Shown piece after piece: positions 1-9,231 of a DNA stretch of 64,000 nt. The position numbers and the translations under genes are program-made. This DNA is from Komagataella phaffii GS115 (Eukaryota; Ascomycota; Pichiomycetes; Pichiales; Pichiaceae). Location: assembly GCF_000027005.1 (NCBI RefSeq), contig NC_012963.1:2170001-2234000 (forward strand). The letters run 5' to 3'. Positions within the stretch are counted from its first letter, which is position 1; each line of letters begins with the position of its first letter. The notes beneath the pieces are model-generated. The model was not told where the DNA came from, searched no databases, and saw only the letters and a program-made list of their open reading frames with translations.

Positions 1-665
1 CCTTTTCTCTTTCCTCATCATCATCTCCCCAGACATTTTTCTCTTGGAACACTTTGGCCAACATAACATCATCGTCAGAAGACTCTTCAGAATGGTCAGA
101 GACGACTTCCATTGAAAGCCAAGTAGCTGAAACAGTGGCTCCGGCAGTCCCTGCAGCCAATGAAGCCACTCAGGTAAATACTGTTGACACTTCATCCGAC
201 GAACTCCAGTCTTCTTCCCAGTTTATACCGACTCCATCTCCATCTTCGGCAACGGCCTCATACATTGAGAATAACGGACAAGTTTTGAGCACTGGTGCTA
301 TCGTAGGAATATCCGTTGGCTGTTCTTCGCTCTTGGTACTCTTCGTTGTAATATGCTACTTTGTCAGAAGAAGGAGGAACATTAAAAGTGCGCAATTACC
401 AGAAGATGAGTCTTCTGTTGCAGAAAGAGACGATTATGTTTCTGAATTTGTTAGGAACTATGTCCAAAACTACCATCAAAATGGAAGCATTTTGTCATCA
501 TCTTCCCAGTCCGTGATTTCCTCACTAGATACAAATTCAACAGGTCCATTTGGGAGCGGACAGGTTAGAAGGTTTGATCAAGATGACGATTTTGAGGATG
601 AAAGAGAAGTCTTGCGGATAATAAATCCAGATAATACAAGTGAAAATTCATTCGGAACAACTTAA
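1..665 (+). CDS. C-terminal part of a single-pass membrane protein (5' end outside window)
   Basis: The reading frame is open from base 3 to the stop at 663-665, and the first in-frame start-like codon (TTG at 54) is not a yeast start, so the gene begins upstream of the window. The visible part has a Ser/Thr-rich, probably extracellular and O-mannosylated, stalk of about 100 residues. One hydrophobic segment follows (GAIVGISVGCSSLLVLFVV and on), then an RRRR stop-transfer signal and an acidic, Ser-rich cytoplasmic tail of about 100 residues. This layout resembles Wsc/Mid2-type cell-wall sensors and Skg6/Tos2-like anchor proteins, but I do not recognise the family from the tail. No function is assigned. 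Confidence 0.7.
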   Translation, partial: FSLSSSSSPQTFFSWNTLANITSSSEDSSEWSETTSIESQVAETVAPAVPAANEATQVNTVDTSSDELQSSSQFIPTPSPSSATASYIENNGQVLSTGAIVGISVGCSSLLVLFVVICYFVRRRRNIKSAQLPEDESSVAERDDYVSEFVRNYVQNYHQNGSILSSSSQSVISSLDTNSTGPFGSGQVRRFDQDDDFEDEREVLRIINPDNTSENSFGTT

Positions 666-703
666 GGACCATACCCTATAAACGACACTACATTATTTCA
701 AAA

Positions 704-2514
704 TTAGAATAATTGCTCAACTTCCCCATCTCGTTTAGATATCCGGTAGACCTGCTCTAGTTTTGCAGCATCAGTGATGGCTTTTTTCCAATTTTCATTG
801 AAAACATTGTCTTGGAATTTGCTATTAACCACTGAAGCTCCACGTTTCAAAATCTCCAATTTTTGCTCCTGGCTGAGCTTTGAGATATCCAGAAGCGCCT
901 CATGTAAACTAGGAAAAGGTTCAGTACGGGCTTCAAAATCGGGGTCTTCTTCGGATATAAAGAGATACCCCGTTCTATTAGAATCATCGCTTGTAGGTTT
1001 AGATGAGTTGACGGATAGCTGTTCACCCTTATCGAGGCTCCAAGGCACACAAATATCCAAATATGGTCCAGAACTAGCGTGGGCCAACGGAAGAAGTCCA
1101 TTGAACATGTACTCCACTATTGCAATTCCGAAATGTTCATTCCACATGGCATTGACACCAATTTCTGCCTTTGAAAGGTAGTCTTGAATGACTGAATAGC
1201 TAGCATCCTTGATAATAACCAAGTTTTCCTCAGGAATTCCTTTCTTCTTATAAGCCAGGTCTTTCAAAAAATCAACTCTATCCTCGTCGTCTTTCGAACG
1301 TATCGAACCGATCATGACTAGTTTGTAAGATTTATCTAGCTGGAAAAATTTGGAAAACTCATTGATCAATAACTCGTGTCTCTTTTCAGGCCTGAATTGA
1401 GCGATATATAAAATTATTTTCTCTCTAGGGCTGACTGAGTCTAGAGTTATTTTCTTGTCAATTCCAATAGGAGGATATAGTGTCTTGACTGTGGACACAG
1501 AAGCCCAGATTTTCTTCATATGATTAGAAGTCCAACTAGAATTGACAAATGCGATATCCACAAAATGTCCTACAAATTTGTAGGCTAACATAAACCCCCA
1601 CCAGTAGATCTTCTTGGCTAGAGTCTTAATGCTATTGATCTTGATCTTGTTGAGCATGTCTGTTGAAATGATAGGATAATGCGTGTAGGTGACAATTGGA
1701 ATCTTAACACCAACTCTGACCAAAGGATACGAAAATGGGTAACCCATAGTGTCTACCCAGACGTCTGGAATAACTTTTTGTAATGCCTCTAATGTGAGTA
1801 ACATGGATCCGAAAGCCTGTCCAACTAGAGTTAGTCTAGGCCAATACTGCGCCTCAACGTACTTTCTCTTGTAAAGATGGATGAACACCAATCTGGGACG
1901 TTCTACATCAGTGAAAGAAATACCAAAATTCCTTGCAACGTTGTCTAAAATTTCATCGCCGGTGACTAAATCTCCGGTGTAGATCAAGCAAATGTTCTTA
2001 TCATCAACCTTTAAAGTGGTCTTAACACCTTGCCATAGGACTCTCTCTCCACCACCGCCAGCATTGCAAAAAGGGTGAAAAAATCCAAAGATGATCTTTC
2101 TAGAGACATCATACGCAGTCTTGGGAAGAATTTCGTTTATGAATTCCTTGGCATTAGCCCTATCCTCCTTTGCGATTTCAATAAATTTGTCCTTCGTGGG
2201 ATCCGCAGCCGTAGAATAAAAGAAAGGATTTCTAGAGCCTAAAATTAGCCTCCGTCTAACAGCACCAGCCTTAGCATGCAACGGAGTGGTATTTATTGGC
2301 TCTCCTGTTGCTACGGCCTTCGTCACATACCTCTTCCAGTTGTTAGGTGTCACCACTCTCCATCGTAGATAAACTCTACTAAATAACAGATAAAAAAAAG
2401 TAGAATCCCTGGCAAAAGAAACCAACGAACTAGTCCGAACAGTGCCACCTTGGAGCCCGTCTGGGTCTCTTCAACGGGCATATCTGGAAATGTAAGTTTG
2501 TCTGAAAAAACCAT
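704..2514 (-). CDS. ALG11: Alg11-type GDP-Man:Man3GlcNAc2-PP-dolichol alpha-1,2-mannosyltransferase, with apparent frameshift near the 5' end
   Basis: Alg11 adds the fourth and fifth mannoses of the lipid-linked oligosaccharide on the cytosolic face of the ER. The family hallmark GFFHPFCNAGGGGERVLW is present, followed by a GT4 glycosyltransferase fold with the conserved EHFGIAIVEYM motif near the C-terminus. The large frame (704-2425) has no ATG before the catalytic domain; its first codon is TTG. An ATG at 2514 opens another frame encoding about 53 residues with a hydrophobic helix, the N-terminal anchor expected of Alg11, and stops at TGA 2352-2350. The two frames cross in a run of eight A (2392-2399 on the + strand). 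One extra base there would give a protein of about 603 residues, typical of the family. A sequencing or assembly indel is the likeliest cause; a true mutation cannot be excluded. Confidence 0.9.
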
Positions 2515-2833
2515 AGGTTGTTGGATTAGATTAAACCTAGTTCTTGAAGAAATGCTATCAGCGCGCGGCGATAACCGCGATGGCCGGAAACGCTATCAAG
2601 ATTCATATTATAATCACAGATAATACCAGGTGATGAAAGAAAGGAGATTATTCATTGTGGTGAAGAGCATGAATTATACATAAAACACTACTTACTGGTT
2701 TGAACACTTTAATATTGGTCAAATTCTTCTTGAAAAAGATTTTAAAACACCGGTGAATGAACTAAAAATATTATGTTGCCAAATGACAGGTAAATAATTA
2801 TGTACCCAAAGCAGTAATCGATCAGTAGGCCTT
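2515..2833. other. Intergenic region upstream of ALG11 and downstream of SLM1
   Basis: This 319-bp gap should hold the ALG11 promoter (reading leftwards) and the SLM1 terminator. It contains a GC-rich patch (GCGCGCGGCGATAACCGCG around 2560) inside otherwise AT-rich sequence. I see no RNA gene or convincing small ORF. Confidence 0.5.
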
Positions 2834-4888
2834 TCAAGAGTCATCCACTAGAATGTTGTTAGTGGAGACAGGTCTAGCATCCTTGTCCGAGTCAACCTTT
2901 AATCCATTCACTTTTGGAGTTAAAGTGTTTAAAGTATCTTCAGTTGTGCTTCGAATATGGTCTGGATCTGTTAAGTTTGGATTGGAGGCAGTCTCCAAAG
3001 ATCTACGATCATTTCCTGACTCGTCGTCGACCTGAGTCGAGATTCCAAGAGCGCTCACTTCAGGGGCGTAATTGAACCCTTGTGGCACCTGAGCAGCATC
3101 TTGGTTGGGTAATTGCTGAGCGTAGGTGGTGTAGTCGTTACCAGAAGCTTGCGCTCCGGATCGTGGAGATTGGGGACCATTCCTTTGTGAGTTCTCAAAG
3201 TATGGAGCTTGATTGCCCTCTGAGCCAGGAACATTCTGAGGCAAACTTAGAACTGTGTTCAGCTGGTCGTATTGAGTAGAATGCTGGTGCCCCTTATCTG
3301 ATGGTACAGTTGAAGATGAAAGAAGAGAACCAGCTTTAGAGTGGCGCTTTGATTGTTTCACCTGTACTCTCTGTGACTCTCTTTGGGCGGCAATAGAACT
3401 ACGGGCTTGAGGAGTAGGTAGCGCAATTAATTGCTTCATATCGTTGTACCATTTCATCATCTCCTGGTAACCCTCAGCACGGAACACCCAGTTATGACCC
3501 CTGTTTATGATACCATTCTGCTTAGCATGCAATACAAATTTATGCCACGAGTCAGGGTTCACTGTGTCCATTTTGGAGTGTTCCGTAATCTGACAGTCAT
3601 TCAAAGGCAATGACATAACTGGAATAGGATCCCTCTTGCGGTCTGGCGTTTTGAACTCATGCAAGAATGTGGCCGTAAGCACATACCAGCCTTTAGAGTA
3701 AGATTTCAAAAACTTGGAACGTCTCTCGAGGTATCCCGAGCGAATCTCAAAACTCAAAGGAGAGTTATTATGAGGGTAAACGAGATCACGATAATGTCTC
3801 ATGGGAAGGTTGGGATCAATGAAATTGGGTTCCCTAGATATGTAGCTGTCCCACTCAAAAGATGGTTCCTTAGTGAGGAAGCCGTTATCCAACTTGGTAA
3901 TCAAAACATCGAAAATAGTTTGAGCCTGTTTGCCCAGCAACTTGGCGTAGACGGTTAGGGCACTTTGAACCTCAAGAAAGATGACTTTTTCTAACTCTTT
4001 TGCCGAGCTCTGTAAGTTTAAGTAAGCCTCGTGAAGAAAGTTTTCCTCTTGAATTTGTCTCTTGATTTGTCTGTCTAGCTGTGTCCTCAATAGATAAGGA
4101 TCATTCTTAGGTTGCACATTATTTGGATGTTTCGAGACCAGTTCAATGGAAGATTGATATGCCGTCAACTCTTGCTTCGTTGTTAAAACTTCCTTGTTTA
4201 CGTTGTTCTTGAAATCAGATTGAAGACCACGGATCTCCTTGATTTTCACCAACAAATCTCTACGTAGTTCTTCAAGACGAGGAATCACAGTACTATTGAG
4301 TTCGCGGATAGTTTTCTGTGCGTTGACAGCATAACTGGAGTGAAATTGTAGCAAAATGGAAGGAAGGTCATAAATGGATCCATTACCCAGCGGTAAGAAA
4401 AAGTTTTGAATAGCAGCAAAATTATCAGCAGGACCAGCACCATCTGAGCCGGCAGAATTTGATTTCCCGGTCGTGATGGGTTGATATAAATCTCCGTTGA
4501 GCCCTTGTGTGGTAAAGGGGAAACTCAAGGACTGTTGCAGTCGGACTTGTTGACGGACTACTTCCTCGTGAACAGAAACGACGTCTTTCAAGTAGACTAG
4601 CAGCGCCCTAATCACATTTCGCCAAGAGTTGAAACGAGATGCTAAAATCTCAGTTGGATTAGCGGTGGTTGGAATTTGAACTGCTAGTGGGTCCCTTGGA
4701 TCTTTTCTTTTTTGGGGAGTTTTCTCGCTGACCAAGTTTGCGAGTTCCGCAGACTTGTTGGAGTTAAGAGACTTGGTACGCTGCTCCTGCTGTTTCTGCT
4801 CCTGAGTTTGGAGTTGCTTCAGCTGAAGCTGGTTTTGTAACTGCTGCTGGTGTGAAAGAATGGACATTGTCTGATTGTTGGCAGTCAT
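2834..4888 (-). CDS. SLM1: Slm1/Slm2-like PI(4,5)P2-binding TORC2 effector (F-BAR-like plus PH domain)
   Basis: Slm proteins sit at plasma-membrane eisosomes, bind PI(4,5)P2 and relay stress and sphingolipid signals to TORC2/Ypk1 and calcineurin. The 684-residue protein starts with a Gln-rich segment (residues about 10-40). A helical region (about 80-330) follows with the family sequence RFNSWRNVIRALLVYLKD. A PH domain lies at about 380-490 (SGYLERRSKFLKSYSKGWYVL, ending KWYNDMKQLI), and the tail is long, low-complexity and Ser/Gln-rich. The order and length match S. cerevisiae Slm1/Slm2 (686 and 656 residues). I use the ATG at 4888, the first Met of the frame. I see only one member here and cannot say whether a paralogue exists elsewhere. 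Confidence 0.92.
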   Translation of the reverse strand: MTANNQTMSILSHQQQLQNQLQLKQLQTQEQKQQEQRTKSLNSNKSAELANLVSEKTPQKRKDPRDPLAVQIPTTANPTEILASRFNSWRNVIRALLVYLKDVVSVHEEVVRQQVRLQQSLSFPFTTQGLNGDLYQPITTGKSNSAGSDGAGPADNFAAIQNFFLPLGNGSIYDLPSILLQFHSSYAVNAQKTIRELNSTVIPRLEELRRDLLVKIKEIRGLQSDFKNNVNKEVLTTKQELTAYQSSIELVSKHPNNVQPKNDPYLLRTQLDRQIKRQIQEENFLHEAYLNLQSSAKELEKVIFLEVQSALTVYAKLLGKQAQTIFDVLITKLDNGFLTKEPSFEWDSYISREPNFIDPNLPMRHYRDLVYPHNNSPLSFEIRSGYLERRSKFLKSYSKGWYVLTATFLHEFKTPDRKRDPIPVMSLPLNDCQITEHSKMDTVNPDSWHKFVLHAKQNGIINRGHNWVFRAEGYQEMMKWYNDMKQLIALPTPQARSSIAAQRESQRVQVKQSKRHSKAGSLLSSSTVPSDKGHQHSTQYDQLNTVLSLPQNVPGSEGNQAPYFENSQRNGPQSPRSGAQASGNDYTTYAQQLPNQDAAQVPQGFNYAPEVSALGISTQVDDESGNDRRSLETASNPNLTDPDHIRSTTEDTLNTLTPKVNGLKVDSDKDARPVSTNNILVDDS

Positions 4889-5224
4889 TTACTATTAAAC
4901 GCAGACAATGGAGCCAAAAAGGGTTGAAAAATCTTGACTTCTGAAATGATGACCTGACGTGATAATTGAGTAAATCAAGATCTCCTGAACCTTCTATTTG
5001 GCTGAAGGTTGTTTCCTGTCGGGGTAGGGAAAGGAAAGAAATGATGGCTGGGCTTTGATGGTTGTCAATATGGTAAGGGCACAGACAATAAAGCTAGGCA
5101 TAGGCGCGCATGTGTGGTACACATAAATATGTGAACGAAATAATGTGGTTCTATTCTACTACACGCATGGCCTGATTAGGAAGTAATTAAGATAGTGGAA
5201 AAAAAAGAATGAACTCATATAAAA
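4889..5224. other. Intergenic region: SLM1 promoter and MOB1 3' end
   Basis: This 336-bp gap lies upstream of SLM1 and downstream of MOB1, both on the - strand. It is AT-rich with a short purine run near 5200. I find no RNA gene, repeat or convincing ORF. Confidence 0.4.
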
Positions 5225-6013
5225 TTAACTGTCAGTAAGATCCGTATCTCCATCGGCATCGAGGTCGTTGCCATCAAACATTATAAGAACCAGCTCCTTT
5301 AGTGGACCGTAATCTTTGGTGGATATCAACCTGAATTCCTTACAGAAGAGCACAAAGTGTTTGAAGCTAGTGTTCAAATGGGCCTGTAAGGATAATCCTG
5401 CAATCTCATCAAAATGATGGCAGTAGATATGGGCGTAAACTCGAAATAACCGCTTCATCATAGTTCGGACTAAAGTTTGAAAGTTTGTGGGAAATGGTAC
5501 ACCAGTTTTGTTGGGAAATATTCTCTCGTCATCCAGGTTATCCTGCACCCAGCTCATCAAATTCTCTACATATTCTGGTGCAGTACATGAGACAGGTGCT
5601 AGTTTTCTTGGAGAACTGCTCCCACTGGCACTACCCATATTGCTCGTTCTTGAACTAACACTTGGCTGCCATAAGTACTCGTACTCTTGTGTGGCAATCA
5701 TTCGTGGACAAGTTTGAGCGGAACAAAACTCTGTGATGGTTCCATACAACATGTTGATCTGATTATAAAAGCTGACCACATGAACTGCAAGCCATTCATC
5801 CAGGTCTTCTCCTATTGGTAGCTTGACAGCCTGTGCTAATGAGCTTCCAGATCCTAATGTGGCCTCGGCGTAGTTCTTTATGTCCCTGTGTGTTGTGCTT
5901 GGTTGTTGCTCGGTCTTCGGAGCAGTCTCTGGAGTGGAGGGCAGACCAATGTCTGACGTCAGAGTCTTGAATCCCCGCGTTTTGATGGTCTGGGAATTCC
6001 TAAATGTTAGCAT
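5225..6013 (-). CDS. MOB1: Mob1, activator subunit of the Dbf2-type mitotic exit (NDR/LATS) kinase
   Basis: Mob1 binds and activates Dbf2/Dbf20 kinase in the mitotic exit network at spindle poles and the bud neck. The 262-residue protein contains LPIGEDLDEWLAVHVVSFYNQINMLYG and FCSAQTCPRM. The zinc site is intact: C97, C102, H195 and H200 (within RVYAHIYCHHFDE). The N-terminal SQTIKTRGFK matches the S. cerevisiae Mob1 N-terminus (GQTIRSTRGFK), which separates it from Mob2 and supports the ATG at 6013. The loop after YEYLW (residues about 119-138) is a Ser/Gly-rich insert where most Mob1 proteins have a shorter conserved loop. The gene is divergent from the YMC1-like carrier gene. Confidence 0.93.
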   Translation of the reverse strand: MLTFRNSQTIKTRGFKTLTSDIGLPSTPETAPKTEQQPSTTHRDIKNYAEATLGSGSSLAQAVKLPIGEDLDEWLAVHVVSFYNQINMLYGTITEFCSAQTCPRMIATQEYEYLWQPSVSSRTSNMGSASGSSSPRKLAPVSCTAPEYVENLMSWVQDNLDDERIFPNKTGVPFPTNFQTLVRTMMKRLFRVYAHIYCHHFDEIAGLSLQAHLNTSFKHFVLFCKEFRLISTKDYGPLKELVLIMFDGNDLDADGDTDLTDS

Positions 6014-6373
6014 TGATAGAGAAAAAGCTGTTTCTTGGAGTAGTATATGCTTACTTATGAAAGAAGGACATTATTAGATTGGGGTCAAAGAGATGGAAAG
6101 AGGAAGTTGAATGTTTACAAAGTTTCTATTTGGGAAGCCGCGAATTATGTCTTTAACGGATATTCGTTTCTTTTCACAACCGGTTAAATGTCACCCTCGC
6201 ATCATTTCCGGTTCTCTCCTCGAATGTTATTTAGAAGCACGTGACCTTGCACCATCTTCTGTATCGGATTCCTCAGAGACCCTTTCCCGAACCCCATCCA
6301 GCTGTTCTCTGGGATTGTAGCTAGATCTCTCCAGTTCTTACTATTCTTCATTTCTCTTTCTAGTTATACCTCC
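6014..6373. promoter_or_regulatory. Divergent promoter between MOB1 and YMC1-like gene, with an E-box
   Basis: This 360-bp region lies between two outward-reading genes. It contains CACGTGAC at 6238-6245, which read on the other strand is GTCACGTG, the Cbf1-type consensus (RTCACRTG). The site is about 130 bp upstream of the carrier ATG. No other feature is evident. Factor assignment is inferred from the motif only. Confidence 0.45.
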
Positions 6374-7258
6374 ATGAGCCAAGAAGTAGATGAATCACTG
6401 TTAAGAAAGGCAAAAGATGTCACTGCTGGGTTTGCAGGCGGCGCCGTACAGGTTCTCATTGGCCAACCTTTTGATCTAGTCAAGGTGAGACTCCAGACGG
6501 GACAGTACAACTCTCCATTAACAGCTGTTAAAGATACTTTGAAAAATGAAGGACTGTTAGCTTTTTACAAAGGAACTTTAGCCCCTTTGTTTGGGGTGGG
6601 CGCTTGCGTTTCTTTACAGTTTTACGGTTTCCATGAGGCCAAACGACAATTGTTGAAATACAATTCAGATAATTCTGGGACTCTTAGTTTGCCCCAATTC
6701 TATGCTGCAGGTGCAGTTGCTGGTATTGTTAATACACCAATAACGGCGCCTGTGGAGCAACTTCGTATTATTCTCCAAACTCAGAAAGGAAAGAGTGGAT
6801 ATCATGGTCCGCGTGAATTGGTTAAGCATATCGTCAGAGAGAATGGATTTTCTGCACTAGGAAGAGGTTTTCAGATCACTTTACTCAGAGAGATCCAGGC
6901 CTATGGTGTGTGGTTTTTAGCCTACGAATGGTTGATGAAGACAACCACTGAAAAGTGGGGAATTGCCCGAGATCAGATCAGTACTCCCCAGTTAATGTTA
7001 TACGGCGCACTTGCTGGAGAGTTTCTCTGGTTAGGTTCCTATCCATTGGATGTCATCAAAAGTAGAGTTCAGGGAGACACTTTTGGATCAACTAGTAAAT
7101 ACCATGGAAGTGCTAGAGCCGCTGCCCGTCATATTTGGCAAACTCAAGGGCTTATTGGTTTCTGGAGGGGTATAGTTCCCACTCTAGTTAGGGCAATTCC
7201 TTGCAGTGCGGCCACTTTTACGACGGTGGAATGGACATTAAGGCTGTTAGGCAATTGA
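6374..7258 (+). CDS. YMC1: Mitochondrial carrier of the Ymc1/Ymc2 type
   Basis: This is a six-helix SLC25 carrier of 294 residues in the inner mitochondrial membrane. The three repeat signatures are visible as PFDLVKVRLQ, PVEQLRIILQ (variant) and PLDVIKSRVQ. The stretches FYKGTLAPLFGVGACVSLQF and GTLSLPQFYAAGAVAGIVN match S. cerevisiae Ymc1 closely, as do GALAGEFLWLGSYPLDVIKS and the ending ATFTTVEWTLRLLGN. Ymc1/Ymc2 have been linked to glutamate/glycine and mitochondrial oleate/glutamate metabolism, but the substrate cannot be read from sequence. The related carnitine carrier Crc1 is the main alternative. The ATG at 6374 gives the usual short N-terminus. Confidence 0.85.
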   Translation: MSQEVDESLLRKAKDVTAGFAGGAVQVLIGQPFDLVKVRLQTGQYNSPLTAVKDTLKNEGLLAFYKGTLAPLFGVGACVSLQFYGFHEAKRQLLKYNSDNSGTLSLPQFYAAGAVAGIVNTPITAPVEQLRIILQTQKGKSGYHGPRELVKHIVRENGFSALGRGFQITLLREIQAYGVWFLAYEWLMKTTTEKWGIARDQISTPQLMLYGALAGEFLWLGSYPLDVIKSRVQGDTFGSTSKYHGSARAAARHIWQTQGLIGFWRGIVPTLVRAIPCSAATFTTVEWTLRLLGN

Positions 7259-7614
7259 TAGAGTTCGAAAGAAAAGAAATTACATTTTGTAGAGATCGTC
7301 AATTCTGCAACAGACATCGAACATCACCCAATGAAACTTTGAGGAAAAGTATCTCCACAGTCAAAAGCACCTGATGCAGTTTGGCCGACGACTATGTTCC
7401 CCAACTAGTCTTGGTGAAGATCAATTGAAAAGAGCCTGCAGTACTCTCGATAAAGGGAAACTTTAAAATTCCGCCTATAAACTTTCATTAATTGCTCTCT
7501 TTAAGCTTTTCTGCCCCTTCCACAAGATTTTTTAGCCCCAGGATGAGTAATCGCTCTGCGTGACTAACGAAAAAATTTCAAATTCGAGGTATAAATACCC
7601 ATAATTTCGCCTAT
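7259..7614. promoter_or_regulatory. Promoter region of the homocitrate synthase gene
   Basis: This 356-bp region holds two TATA-like elements, one near 7475 (CCTATAAAC) and TATAAATA at 7590-7597. The second lies only about 25 bp before the first ATG (7615) but about 55 bp before the in-frame ATG at 7645. If it is used, the mRNA may start after the first ATG. I see no perfect Gcn4 (TGASTCA) or Lys14 site. Confidence 0.4.
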
Positions 7615-8952
7615 ATGAATAGTAGTAACAGTAAGAGCTTTGTAATGAGTGAAACGAACGGTCAAACTAATGGCTCCTCCAATGGAGCCCAACCTCAGCA
7701 ACGCAATCCATACGGACCTCACCCATCTGACTTCCTTTCAAATGTTTCTAGCTTCCAGTTGATAGAGTCAACCTTGAGAGAAGGTGAGCAATTTGCCAAT
7801 GCTTTCTTCACCACAGAGAAAAAGATTGAAATTGCCAAGGCGCTGGACGACTTTGGAGTGGATTACATCGAGTTGACCTCTCCTGTAGCTTCTGAGCAGT
7901 CAAGATCCGACTGTGAAGCAATCTGCAAATTAGGCCTCAAGGCTAAGATCTTAACTCATATTAGATGCCATATGGACGATGCTAGAGTGGCTGTGGAGAC
8001 TGGTGTGGATGGTGTTGATGTTGTTATTGGTACTTCTCAATTTTTGAGACAATTTAGTCACGGAAAGGACATGTCCTACATTACCAACCAAGCAATCGAA
8101 GTGATCGAATTTGTCAAGTCCAAGGGAATCGAAATCAGATTTTCCTCTGAAGATTCCTTCCGTTCTGACATCGTCGACCTTTTGAACATCTACAGAACCG
8201 TTGATAAGATCGGTGTGAACAGAGTTGGTATAGCTGACACCGTCGGTTGTGCCAACCCAAGACAAGTTTACGAGCTGGTTAAGACCCTTAAATCTGTCGT
8301 TCACTGCGATATTGAGTGCCATTTCCACGATGACACTGGTTGTGCTATAGCAAACGCTTACACGGCGTTGGAAGCTGGTGCCAAACTTATCGACGTCTCC
8401 GTGTTGGGTATCGGTGAGAGAAACGGTATCACCCCTCTTGGTGGTTTGATGGCTAGAATGATTGCCGCAGACAGAGATTACGTTTTATCCAAATACAAAC
8501 TGCATAAACTGAGGGACTTAGAAACCTTAGTTGCCGAGGCTGTTCAAGTGAATATCCCATTCAACAACCCAATTACTGGTTTCTGTGCTTTCACTCACAA
8601 AGCCGGTATTCATGCCAAGGCCATTCTAGCCAATCCATCCACATACGAGATCTTGCAACCATCTGACTTTGGTTTAACTAGGTATATTCATTTTGCCAAC
8701 AGATTAACTGGCTGGAATGCTATCAAATCTCGTGTCGACCAGTTGAACTTGCATTTGACTGATGCTCAGTGCAAGGAGGTCACTGCCAAAATTAAAAAGA
8801 TGGGAGACATCAGACCATTGAACATTGACGATGTTGACTCTATCATTAAGGATTTCCATGCTGATATCACCACCCCAGCATTCCCTCCTGTTGCTACTAA
8901 CAATGACGAGGATGTTGAGCCCGCCACCAAGAAACAAAGATTAGATCAATAG
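7615..8952 (+). CDS. LYS20: Homocitrate synthase (first step of the alpha-aminoadipate lysine pathway)
   Basis: The enzyme condenses acetyl-CoA with 2-oxoglutarate to homocitrate, which commits carbon to fungal lysine synthesis. The 445-residue frame contains the catalytic-site sequence [29 protein letters not shown], the metal-site motif [14 protein letters not shown] and [16 protein letters not shown]. It is nearly colinear with S. cerevisiae Lys20/Lys21. The C-terminus ends in an acidic stretch and a basic [10 protein letters not shown] tail. Lys20/21 are partly nuclear in S. cerevisiae, and this KKQR patch could serve a similar role (inference). The listed start is the first ATG; the in-frame ATG at 7645 (MSETNGQTN) is a strong alternative because a TATA element lies just upstream of 7615. 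Confidence 0.95.
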   Translation: MNSSNSKSFVMSETNGQTNGSSNGAQPQQRNPYGPHPSDFLSNVSSFQLIESTLREGEQFANAFFTTEKKIEIAKALDDFGVDYIELTSPVASEQSRSDCEAICKLGLKAKILTHIRCHMDDARVAVETGVDGVDVVIGTSQFLRQFSHGKDMSYITNQAIEVIEFVKSKGIEIRFSSEDSFRSDIVDLLNIYRTVDKIGVNRVGIADTVGCANPRQVYELVKTLKSVVHCDIECHFHDDTGCAIANAYTALEAGAKLIDVSVLGIGERNGITPLGGLMARMIAADRDYVLSKYKLHKLRDLETLVAEAVQVNIPFNNPITGFCAFTHKAGIHAKAILANPSTYEILQPSDFGLTRYIHFANRLTGWNAIKSRVDQLNLHLTDAQCKEVTAKIKKMGDIRPLNIDDVDSIIKDFHADITTPAFPPVATNNDEDVEPATKKQRLDQ

Positions 8953-9231
8953 TCTGATTACGAGACCGTTATGTAGTTTACCTAGGTATTACGTAATCTA
9001 CAATGTATTTTTTTCAGTTAGTTAAAAGAAAAAATTTCAAATTCTCCCCGATTTGGCAATCGCTGTCTTCGCTACCCCGATCCAAGATTACTCCAGGCAG
9101 TCTCAAATATACGCTCATGCTCAAATACTCTCCATCGCTCTGGAAAATGTACCCGCGCGAGAGTCCCTCAGTAAATATTTTTCAAAGCTTTTTCTCTCCT
9201 CTCTTTCCTCTAACCACAAGACAGAACTAAG

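Noticed and set aside
2350..2514. Intron as explanation for the split ALG11 frame (a T-rich tract followed by TTTAG resembles an acceptor)
   Set aside because: I find no GTAWGT donor or TACTAAC branch point upstream in the short available distance; a one-base indel in the A8 run is simpler.
7535..7570. Gcn4-like sites (TGAGTAA, TGACTAA) before homocitrate synthase
   Set aside because: Each misses the TGASTCA consensus by one base; not enough to claim amino-acid starvation control.
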